This document shows positions 1 through 6,187 of a DNA stretch of 11,306 nt, piece by piece; position 1 is the first letter of the stretch; the number at the start of each line of letters is the position of its first letter. The notes under the pieces are model-generated. The model was not told the origin of the DNA and searched no databases. It was given only the letters and a program-made list of their open reading frames with translations. This DNA is from Candidatus Aerophobus profundus SCGC AAA252-L23 (GTDB taxonomy: Bacteria; Aerophobota; Aerophobia; Aerophobales; Aerophobaceae): positions 1-11,306 of the forward strand of contig AQRW01000105.1 in the NCBI GenBank assembly GCA_000402295.1, given 5' to 3'. The position numbers were made by a program, and so were the translations under genes.

Positions 1-85
1 AAGCCTGCGGCTACCGGATCATAACCGAGGAGTCAAAGCCTGCGGCTACCGGATCATAACCAAGGAGTCAAAGCCTGCGGCTACC
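1..85. repeat. 35-bp direct tandem repeat, 2.4 copies
   Basis: Units begin at 1, 36 and 71; the third stops after 15 bases (71-85). The two full units differ at one visible base (CCGAGG against CCAAGG). Each unit opens with AAGCCTGCGGCTACC, whose AGCC-TGC-GGCT core can form a 4-bp hairpin, followed by GGATCATAACC and GGAGTCA. The array lies about 55 bp upstream of the kinase start and may continue beyond the window edge. The copies abut, so this is not a CRISPR array. A REP-like intergenic repeat is the likeliest reading, but this is inference. Confidence 0.85.
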
Positions 86-140
86 AATTGGAAAAGTAAC
101 TGAAATATTGGCCTTTGATTAAATGAAAAAGAGGAAGAAG

Positions 141-1709
141 ATGACAGAAAAGTCGTATCTAATAGGAGTTGATCTGGGTACCGCCGGAACCAAAGCAGCT
201 ATTTTTGATGAAAAGGGTAATTTAATTGCTGATGCCTACCAAGAATCAAAGTTTTTCTACCCCCGACCCGGTTGGGTGGAACAGGAAATGGATGATTTTT
301 ACTCCTCAGCTTGTAGGGCTATTAGAGAAATTATGGAGCGCTCAAAAATTGCTCCCCGACGCATAGCCGCCATGGCCTTTGACGGCCAGATGGGAGGACT
401 AGGAGGAATTGATGAGAATTGGAAACCGTTGACTCGCTATGACTCCTGGCTGGATACCCGGTGTGAGCCCTACATTGAGCTTATGAAAGAAAAAGCAGGA
501 GATCTTGTATTAGCCAAATCGGGGGCTCCTCCCAGTTATAATCATGGACCCAGAATCCTCTGGTGGAAAAACGAAGCTCCGGAAGTTTTTGCCAAAATCC
601 GTAAGTTCGTGATGCCCGCCGGGTATGTAGCCGGAAAAATGGCTAATCTCAAAGGAGAAAAGGCCTTCATTGATTACACTTATCTTAACTTCGGTGGATT
701 TAGTGATACCGAAAAGGCCTGCTGGAGCGAGGAACTTTGCCAAATATTCGGTGTTCCCGGGGAGAAACTCCCTCATATCACCACCCCCTGGAAGATAATA
801 GGGAAAGTCTCTTCTCAGGCAGCCAGAGATACTCATTTAGTCTCCGGCATCCCTATTGCGGCTGGTGCTGGTGACCAAATGGCTGGCTTCCTGGGAGCAG
901 GATTGGTAGAGAAAGGACAGTTGATAGATGTGGCTGGGACTGCTTCCTGCTTTGCCGGCTGCATTTCTCACTTTACTCCGGAGGTAAAAACGAAGACCTT
1001 TTTTTGTTTTCGCTCAGTGATTCCTGGACTCTGGTATCTTTTGGCCTATATCAATGGAGGAGGACTTTGTCTGAAGTGGTTCCGGGATCAATTTGCCCGC
1101 AGGGAACAAAAGGAAGCTCAAGACCAGGGCATTGATACCTACCAAGTTTTAAACCGGGAAGCTCAGAAAATATCACCTGGTTCAGAGGGACTTATATTTA
1201 CTCCCCATCTGGGGGGGCGAGTTTGTCCTTACAACCCTGATGTCAAAGGAAGCTGGTTCGGATTTAACTGGAAACATACCAAATCTCATTTCTACCGGGC
1301 TATACTGGAAGGAATCGCCTATGAATACGCTTATTATTTTGATATTCTGAACGAGCTTTTTCCCCATCTTCCCTTCGAAAAAGTCCGGGTGATCGGGGGA
1401 GGAGCAAAAAGTAGTCTCTGGAATCAGATCAAAGCTGATGTCCTAAATTTATCTTACCTGAGAGTTAATCGAGAAGAACTGCCGGTTCTGGGATCAGCCA
1501 TCATAGCGGGATACGCAGTTGGCCTTTTCTCCGATTTAGCCTCCACTTCCAAAAAATTTACCACTACCGTCGCTCCCTCAATCAATCCCAGCCTGTCCCG
1601 GCATAATTACTACCACAATTTCTCGGAAGCTTATCTTAAACTTCTTTCATCTCAAGAAGGGCCCGCCCGAGAGCTCACCAGAATCTCTCAACTTCCCCGG
1701 CCAGACTGA
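141..1709 (+). CDS. FGGY-family carbohydrate kinase (xylulokinase-like)
   Basis: Cytoplasmic sugar kinase that would phosphorylate a pentulose or related polyol with ATP. The 522 residues match the usual xylulokinase size (about 500). The N-terminal FGGY domain opens with the phosphate-binding GVDLGTAGTKAA (9-20), then RYDSWLDTR (99-107) typical of substrate-site segments, and GAGDQMAG with the likely catalytic Asp245. The C-terminal domain has GTASCF (266-271), the ATP-site segment GGGAKSSLWNQI (419-430) and ELPVLGSAIIAG (447-458). The xylulokinase QMHG substrate motif appears here as QMGG, so the sugar is uncertain. I chose ATG at 141 because GAGG (131-134) sits 6 nt upstream; the in-frame ATG at 123 has no such site and would add a lysine-rich MKKRKK. 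It converges on the peptidase gene with 205 bp between stops and no clear terminator. Confidence 0.9.
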   Translation: MTEKSYLIGVDLGTAGTKAAIFDEKGNLIADAYQESKFFYPRPGWVEQEMDDFYSSACRAIREIMERSKIAPRRIAAMAFDGQMGGLGGIDENWKPLTRYDSWLDTRCEPYIELMKEKAGDLVLAKSGAPPSYNHGPRILWWKNEAPEVFAKIRKFVMPAGYVAGKMANLKGEKAFIDYTYLNFGGFSDTEKACWSEELCQIFGVPGEKLPHITTPWKIIGKVSSQAARDTHLVSGIPIAAGAGDQMAGFLGAGLVEKGQLIDVAGTASCFAGCISHFTPEVKTKTFFCFRSVIPGLWYLLAYINGGGLCLKWFRDQFARREQKEAQDQGIDTYQVLNREAQKISPGSEGLIFTPHLGGRVCPYNPDVKGSWFGFNWKHTKSHFYRAILEGIAYEYAYYFDILNELFPHLPFEKVRVIGGGAKSSLWNQIKADVLNLSYLRVNREELPVLGSAIIAGYAVGLFSDLASTSKKFTTTVAPSINPSLSRHNYYHNFSEAYLKLLSSQEGPARELTRISQLPRPD

Positions 1710-1775
1710 GAGAACACTTATTTTCCTATCCCTACCTTCTCCCAGGCAGCATCAACCATGAGGTAAGGATATCCC

Positions 1776-1889
1776 TTACTCTAAGGATATTATTCCTTCT
1801 CTCTGGACAATTGAGGCGATACTCTTCTGGTATTCTTCCGTGTAGTGGATCTGGAGCTCACGAAGCCACTTTACCTGGTCATTCCGTGT
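1776..1889 (-). other. 37-codon open frame without start codon; possible gene remnant
   Basis: Between the peptidase stop and the kinase stop, the minus strand reads 37 sense codons bounded by TAG (1890-1892) and TAA (1776-1778). The peptide looks protein-like: an amphipathic, Glu/Gln-rich helix containing VKWLRELQIHYTEEYQ. It has no in-frame ATG, GTG or TTG, so it cannot be a normal gene. The same frame continues upstream of the TAG as FKEINKPQQ, out of frame with the peptidase end. It may be a decayed gene fragment or chance; the evidence is weak. Confidence 0.2.
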
Positions 1890-1914
1890 CTACTGCTGTG
1901 GCTTGTTGATTTCC

Positions 1915-2835
1915 TTAAACCCCAAACTGCTTGGTGTCCACCCACTCCATTCTCAAAAGGGACCAAAAATCCACCGCCAGTTGGCTAAGAACGTACTGGT
2001 AGGGAAGCCATCCATACCCGTTATCACCCCATCCACTCCCCCAAGAGTTACGAATCAGTAAGGCACCTTTGGTCTCTTTGTTACAGTTCAAGTTCTTGAT
2101 CTTCATGGTATCATCATATCCTACGGCAACAATGGCGTGTCCCCACTGGGCTTGCTCACCTGAACAAGGATAGGGAATGCCGCCCTTGACATCCGACTGA
2201 CTAAATGAGGGAAATCCAAAGAATCCAAACATGGAGGGGATACCGGCGGCAAGAAACCTCTTTACGTTGCCGAGTACCGTGGCTGGGGGTATATTCATAC
2301 CCAGCGGATCATGGCAGAAATATCTCAGTGCCTCGTAATTATCCGCTATGGCATAAACAAAAGAAGGAGGTTCTTTATCAAAGTCTGGCTTATGATCCGT
2401 ATAGGCCCAGTATTTCTCCGGTGGTATGCCACAGAGTACCAATGCCCCCATGGTATTTCGCAGCCAGGCTCCGGTATCGCCTATAACACCCATCAAGTTA
2501 CGGGTAGCTTTATAGACAAAGAGGCGGGAGCCATCAATATGTTTACCGAATGCTCGTTGCTCAAAGTATTCCACTATCCCCATTGCAGCATGAGCGGTGC
2601 AAGAACCTAAGTTTCCCTGGTTTTCAATGGGCGAGCACCACTTTCTCAGATCCACTTTGGCCGGTAGTCCGGGAACGAGCTTTTTGGTTGGAGAAATACC
2701 CAACATTTTTACCATCTTGGCCACGTCGGGCTGCTCCTTAGTATAGTCACGTAAATCTGGCAAAGGAGGCAGCCACCCCGTACCTACTGTTTCCTTTGTT
2801 TCGGGAACTTGTACTTCCTTATACATAACATACAT
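1915..2835 (-). CDS. C1 (papain-like) family cysteine peptidase, no signal peptide
   Basis: Papain-fold cysteine protease of 306 residues. The catalytic residues are all visible: oxyanion Gln73 and nucleophile Cys79 in ENQGNLGSCTAHA, His233 in WGHAIVAVGYDD, and Asn263 in IRNSWGSGWGDNGYGW. The N-terminal GTGWLPPLPDLRDYT (18-32) and KVDLRKWCSPIENQG (60-74) resemble the short region before the catalytic domain in bacterial and archaeal C1 peptidases. No signal peptide or membrane segment is seen, so it should act in the cytoplasm; its substrate is unknown. AAGGAGGG (2840-2847) lies 4 nt before the ATG at 2835, which supports this start; a second ATG three codons in is less well placed. It is 63 bp downstream of the 134-residue gene on the same strand, probably in one transcript driven from 3401-3428. 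The C-terminus, EWVDTKQFGV, looks complete. Confidence 0.93.
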   Translation of the reverse strand: MYVMYKEVQVPETKETVGTGWLPPLPDLRDYTKEQPDVAKMVKMLGISPTKKLVPGLPAKVDLRKWCSPIENQGNLGSCTAHAAMGIVEYFEQRAFGKHIDGSRLFVYKATRNLMGVIGDTGAWLRNTMGALVLCGIPPEKYWAYTDHKPDFDKEPPSFVYAIADNYEALRYFCHDPLGMNIPPATVLGNVKRFLAAGIPSMFGFFGFPSFSQSDVKGGIPYPCSGEQAQWGHAIVAVGYDDTMKIKNLNCNKETKGALLIRNSWGSGWGDNGYGWLPYQYVLSQLAVDFWSLLRMEWVDTKQFGV

Positions 2836-2898
2836 TTTTCCCTCCTTATTTGCCTTGAAACTTAGCCGATTGAAACTCTTTTTTCAGACTCTGGTTTT

Positions 2899-3303
2899 TT
2901 ATCTGGCTATCTCTTTTAGTTCCTCCAGACCCCTGATCACCCGTCCTGCCAAGTTCGCAGAGATTGGCAGTTTGCGCACCACTCCTCTCGCGTCTCTTGC
3001 TACTGCATGAATCTCCCATGTGGGGGAGAATCTATCTGCCAAGATTAACTCGGGATCATACCGAAGTTCCGGCCTCGATATCTCAATTGTCTCAGCTTCA
3101 TACGCGCCAAGAGCCTTGCTTAGCCTACTTCTAATCGTTTCGGAGTTGACAACATACCTTTGCGGGTGTTGAAAGTAACGAAATCCCTCAAATGAGCCGT
3201 CATACGCATTGAAAATAGCCGCCAAACGGCGATCTTTGAAAGGCACCAGGTAGTATGAGTATTTAGCTGTTATTTTAGAATTAACTGCTTTGTGATTAGC
3301 CAA
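2899..3303 (-). CDS. Conserved-looking hypothetical protein, uncertain start
   Basis: I do not recognise this 134-residue protein. It is charged and soluble-looking, with no signal peptide or membrane helix. Aromatic-rich stretches (KYSYYLVPFKDRRLAAIF, 14-31; GFRYFQHPQRYVV, 40-52) precede a probable strand-helix C-terminus (PTWEIHAVARDARG, 94-107; ANLAGRVIRGLEELKEIAR, 116-134). The only plausible start is TTG at 3303, and it lacks a clear Shine-Dalgarno site. The frame stays open for 17 more codons upstream to a TGA at 3355-3357, without ATG, GTG or TTG, but with coding-like residues (KLIPIWQRRAVIF). The true start may therefore be unusual or the 5' end lost. A good promoter lies about 90 nt upstream, and the C1 peptidase follows after 63 bp, so the two are likely co-transcribed. 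Whether it modulates the peptidase is speculation. Confidence 0.6.
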   Translation of the reverse strand: MANHKAVNSKITAKYSYYLVPFKDRRLAAIFNAYDGSFEGFRYFQHPQRYVVNSETIRSRLSKALGAYEAETIEISRPELRYDPELILADRFSPTWEIHAVARDARGVVRKLPISANLAGRVIRGLEELKEIAR

Positions 3304-3400
3304 AAAGATGACAGCCCGCCTTTGCCATATTGGGATTAATTTGCCCTTATCAGTTCAAAAAAAGATAGCTTCAATTATTTTCTAGTATCTTCTATTACAT

Positions 3401-3428
3401 ACTATAGCCCCTGGGGAAATTCTGTCAA
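3401..3428 (-). promoter_or_regulatory. Sigma70-like promoter for hypothetical + C1 peptidase genes
   Basis: Read on the minus strand, TTGACA (3428-3423) and TATAGT (3406-3401) are separated by 16 nt: a perfect -35 and a 5-of-6 -10 element. The predicted transcript start near 3394 lies about 90 nt before the TTG at 3303. Confidence 0.7.
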
Positions 3429-3604
3429 GTCCCAGTTCCATGGTATGTCAATGCAAAGTAATTGTTCGCGTGTCAAAACATTTAAAAAGAGACCTCTAAA
3501 AAAATGGAAGCGGTACCCTCGAAGAAAATGAACTTTTCCTCTTATTCTTGGGGCCCGTCAAATCATTCAACTAGGAGGTCGCTGAGAAACCCCAATATTG
3601 TAGC

Positions 3605-3622
3605 GGTCCGATTTATCGGACC
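3605..3622. repeat. Perfect palindrome, 8-bp arms (GGTCCGAT)
   Basis: GGTCCGAT and ATCGGACC flank a TT centre. The core ATTTAT is shared, in opposite orientation, with the palindrome at 3637-3652. The following bases are CTTTATTA, not a U-tract, so it does not look like a terminator. It may be a REP-like intergenic repeat. Confidence 0.75.
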
Positions 3623-3636
3623 CTTTATTAAAGCAA

Positions 3637-3652
3637 GTTTCATAAATGAAAC
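3637..3652. repeat. Perfect palindrome, 7-bp arms (GTTTCAT)
   Basis: GTTTCAT and ATGAAAC flank an AA centre. The reverse complement of the element with its neighbouring bases reads GGTTTCATTTATGAAACT. It matches the 3605-3622 palindrome at GGT, ATTTAT and AC while the three inner stem bases differ in a compensatory way (CCG/CGG against TTC/GAA). Confidence 0.7.
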
Positions 3653-3720
3653 CTTTACAAAAAAACACTTTATCACCACTCTCATAGAGAGCTCTGAAAA
3701 AGTCAGGGCAGTCTATTTGA

Positions 3721-3737
3721 GAGAAATGAAATTTCTC
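3721..3737. repeat. Perfect inverted repeat upstream of the E1 promoter
   Basis: GAGAAAT and ATTTCTC flank GAA. It ends 32 bp before the -35 box of the promoter at 3770-3798, so it could be an activator or repressor site for the E1 gene, or another repeat of the cluster. A smaller inverted repeat (CTCTC-ATA-GAGAG) lies at 3679-3691. Confidence 0.5.
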
Positions 3738-3769
3738 CCTTGCTCCCGGCAAATTTCTATTCCTGGTAT

Positions 3770-3798
3770 TTGACAAAAAACCTTATCTGGTATATATT
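3770..3798 (+). promoter_or_regulatory. Near-consensus sigma70-type promoter of the E1 gene
   Basis: TTGACA (3770-3775) and TATATT (3793-3798) are separated by exactly 17 nt, so only one of the twelve box positions deviates from consensus. The predicted start is near 3805. This gives the E1 gene an untranslated leader of about 240 nt, AT-rich, in which I recognise no known riboswitch. Confidence 0.75.
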
Positions 3799-4048
3799 TA
3801 AGGTAGTTTACTCTCAAATTTTGCTATGAGAAAATTGTGATGTTGGGAAAAATTGACCTTCAAGATAATTTCTTTCACTTATACATTAAGAAGTATTTCC
3901 TACCCCAAGATCACAAGCTCTTTCATATAAAGGAAAAGATAGATTTCTCTTTTGGAAAATGTTGTCTCGTTGTCTGCCTACTTTGTTTCACCAATGACCT
4001 GCGGAAGTCGGACTGACCTATGCATAACTAAAAAATAAGGAGGGTCTC

Positions 4049-6058
4049 GTGGAAATCTCGAGAGAAAAGATGCGGGAGATGTACGTCAAAATGGTAAAGA
4101 TACGGAGTTTCGAAACCACCGTAGTCAAGCTATTTCAAGGAGGCAAAATACCTGGGTTCTTTCACCCCTACGTAGGAGAGGAAGCAGTGGCAGTCGGTGC
4201 CTGCGCGGCACTTCGAGAGGAAGATTACATAACCAGCACCCACCGTGGACATGGTCATCTCATTGCCAAGGGAGCACGATTGGATAAGATGATGGCCGAA
4301 CTCTACGGCAAGAAGACCGGATACAACAAAGGAAAAGGCGGATCAATGCACATCGCTGACTTTTCCATCGGGATTCTGGGAGCCAATGGCATTGTAGGAG
4401 GAGGGATCCCCATTGCCACGGGGGCAGGGATCTCCATTAAGAGAAGAGGGGAAGACCAGGTAGCTATTTGCTTCTTTGGAGACGGGGCTTCCAACCGGGG
4501 TACCTTTCACGAAGGGATTAATCTGGCCGCTGTCTGGAAGCTTCCGGTCATATATGTAGTGGAAAACAACGGCTATGCAGTTTCAGCTTCGGTTTCCAAA
4601 ACCACTGCGGTCAAGGATATTTCAGTTCGAAGCAAAGCTTACAACATTCCGGGAATAACCGTGGACGGAAACGATGCTCTAGCTGTCTTTGATGCGGTTA
4701 GTAAAGCAGTTAGTAGAGCCCGGAAGGGTCAAGGACCCAGCCTAATCGAATGCAAAACTTACCGTTGGCGTGGTCACTACGAAGGAGACCCCTTGACTTA
4801 TCGTACCAAGGAAGAGCTGAAGAAATGGAAACATAAGGACCCAATTCAAGACTTCCAAAAGGTTTTAATGGCTAAGGGCTTTCTTTCGCCGAATGAAGAT
4901 GAGCTGATAGAAAAGGAAATAAAAAAGGAAATAGAAGAGGCCATCAAATTTGCCGAGGAGAGCCAGTATCCTGAGCCGGAAGAGGCTTTGCAAGATCTGT
5001 TTGAGGAAAATGTACTGGTCAGTCCAGTCTCTGATGAGATAGATCAAAAAATAGAAAAACAAATCGTAACTAAGAGAACGAAGAAAATAACCTATTCTGC
5101 CGCTGTGGCCGAAGCATTACATGAGGAAATGGCTCGGGATGCAACTATTATAGTTTATGGGGAAGATGTGGGATTGGTCGGGGGAGCCTTTAAGGCAACC
5201 CGCGGTTTGCAAGAACGATTTGGCGAAGAAAGAGTAAAAGATACCCCCATTTCGGAGACAGCCATCGTCGGCTCAGCGGTGGGAGCAGCTATGACCGGCA
5301 GTAGACCGGTAGTTGAACTTCAACATGATGCCTTTGTGGGAGTTTGTATGGATGAGATATTCAATCAGGCAGCAAAAATGCATTATATGAGCGGCGGACA
5401 AGCCAAATTGCCCTTAGTTATTAGAACTCCCCTTTTAGGAGGAGGCCTGCGGGCGGCGGCCCAGCATACCGGAAGACCTGAGGCCTGGCTGTTGCACGTT
5501 CCTGGATTGAAGATTTGTGTTCCTTCTAATCCCAGAGATGCCAAGGGTCTACTGAAAACGGCTGTTCGAGATAACAACCCGGTGATATTTTTCGAGCATC
5601 TCTTACTCTACAATAAGGAAGGAGCGGTGCCCCAGGAAGAATATTTGATTCCCTTGGGAAAGGCTGAAATCAAAAGAAAAGGGGATGACGTGACTATCTT
5701 TGCTACCTCGTTTATGGTTCACAAGGCTCTAGCGGCAGCGGATGAACTGGCTAAGGAAGAAATTAGTGTAGAGGTAATTGACCCCCGGACTTTGGCGCCC
5801 CTGGATAAAAAGACACTGATAGATTCGGTCAAAAAAACAGGTAAACTGATTATTGCCACGGAGGACTGCAAGACCGGAGGAATAGGGGCAGAAATCTGTG
5901 CAATAGTAGTGGAGGAAGCCTTTGATTATCTGGACGTTCCTATCAAGAGAGTTTGCACTCTGGATATACCACTCCCCTTTAGTCCTCCCCTGGAGGATTT
6001 TGCCGTGCCTAACGAGAAGGACATAGTGAATGCTGTCAAAGAAATGTTAAGTTTATAG
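4049..6058 (+). CDS. Fused alpha-beta E1 of a 2-oxoacid/acetoin dehydrogenase (TPP-dependent)
   Basis: Thiamine-diphosphate E1 that would decarboxylate a 2-oxo acid (pyruvate, branched-chain) or cleave acetoin and pass the acyl group to a lipoyl E2. The two normally separate subunits are fused in 669 residues. The alpha part (about 1-325) has HRGHGH (65-70), the TPP motif from GDGAS (144-148) to ENN (172-174), and YRWRGHYEGDP (238-248). A charged linker (about 325-346) leads to the beta part with YGEDVG (370-375), ISETAIVG (401-408), AAAQHTGRPEAW (469-480, usually AQHS) and the C-terminal transketolase-C domain (about 540-665). The GTG start at 4049 is supported by AAGGAGGG (4037-4044), 4 nt upstream. 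A strong promoter lies at 3770-3798. No E2, E3 or lipoate gene is adjacent; downstream genes are convergent. Its substrate cannot be told from sequence; acetoin dehydrogenase and pyruvate dehydrogenase are both possible. Confidence 0.93.
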   Translation: MEISREKMREMYVKMVKIRSFETTVVKLFQGGKIPGFFHPYVGEEAVAVGACAALREEDYITSTHRGHGHLIAKGARLDKMMAELYGKKTGYNKGKGGSMHIADFSIGILGANGIVGGGIPIATGAGISIKRRGEDQVAICFFGDGASNRGTFHEGINLAAVWKLPVIYVVENNGYAVSASVSKTTAVKDISVRSKAYNIPGITVDGNDALAVFDAVSKAVSRARKGQGPSLIECKTYRWRGHYEGDPLTYRTKEELKKWKHKDPIQDFQKVLMAKGFLSPNEDELIEKEIKKEIEEAIKFAEESQYPEPEEALQDLFEENVLVSPVSDEIDQKIEKQIVTKRTKKITYSAAVAEALHEEMARDATIIVYGEDVGLVGGAFKATRGLQERFGEERVKDTPISETAIVGSAVGAAMTGSRPVVELQHDAFVGVCMDEIFNQAAKMHYMSGGQAKLPLVIRTPLLGGGLRAAAQHTGRPEAWLLHVPGLKICVPSNPRDAKGLLKTAVRDNNPVIFFEHLLLYNKEGAVPQEEYLIPLGKAEIKRKGDDVTIFATSFMVHKALAAADELAKEEISVEVIDPRTLAPLDKKTLIDSVKKTGKLIIATEDCKTGGIGAEICAIVVEEAFDYLDVPIKRVCTLDIPLPFSPPLEDFAVPNEKDIVNAVKEMLSL

Positions 6059-6075
6059 AAATGGAGACTTGTTTA

Positions 6076-6102
6076 GGGGAACCCCCCGCTGCCATAGTGG
6101 CA
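6076..6102. other. Two short inverted repeats between convergent genes
   Basis: GGGGAACCCC (6076-6085) and TGCCA-TAG-TGGCA (6090-6102) lie in the 129-bp space between the E1 stop and the GT4 stop. Neither is followed by a T-run on either strand, so I do not call a terminator; they are the only structure seen there. Confidence 0.3.
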
Positions 6103-6187
6103 AGAAGCCAAGTTAGTTATTTAATGAACAACCATATTGATAATTTCAATTTTTGAAAAAGCCAATTTCACAGATATCACATGAATA

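Larger units (their letters stand above)
3304..4048. other. 745-bp gene-free region between divergent genes
   Basis: This is the longest non-coding stretch in the window. From left to right it holds the minus-strand promoter for the hypothetical/peptidase pair (3401-3428), two further TGTCAA boxes (3446-3451 and 3471-3476), three perfect palindromes (3605-3622, 3637-3652, 3721-3737), a plus-strand promoter (3770-3798) and the AT-rich leader of the E1 gene. Short open frames at 3504-3773 (plus) and 3567-3776 (minus) run through the palindromes, lack ribosome binding sites and resemble no protein I know, so I do not call them. I recognised no tRNA or known riboswitch here. Confidence 0.7.

Noticed and set aside
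1..85. CRISPR array
   Set aside because: The 35-bp units directly abut with no unique spacers, and no cas gene is present.
123..140. ATG at 123 as the kinase start
   Set aside because: It lacks a Shine-Dalgarno site and would place a lysine-rich tag before the conserved start, while GAGG sits 6 nt before the ATG at 141.
3605..3630. Intrinsic terminator
   Set aside because: The 8-bp stem has a 2-base centre, is followed by CTTTATTA rather than a T-run, and no gene ends nearby on either strand.
3504..3773. 89-codon plus-strand frame as a gene
   Set aside because: It has no ribosome site, reads through two palindromes and an inverted repeat, and its product shows no protein-like pattern.
3567..3776. 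69-codon minus-strand frame as a gene
   Set aside because: It overlaps the same palindromes, lacks a supported start and resembles nothing known.
6059..6187. Bidirectional terminator between E1 and GT4
   Set aside because: The inverted repeats there have short stems and no adjoining T-run on either strand.
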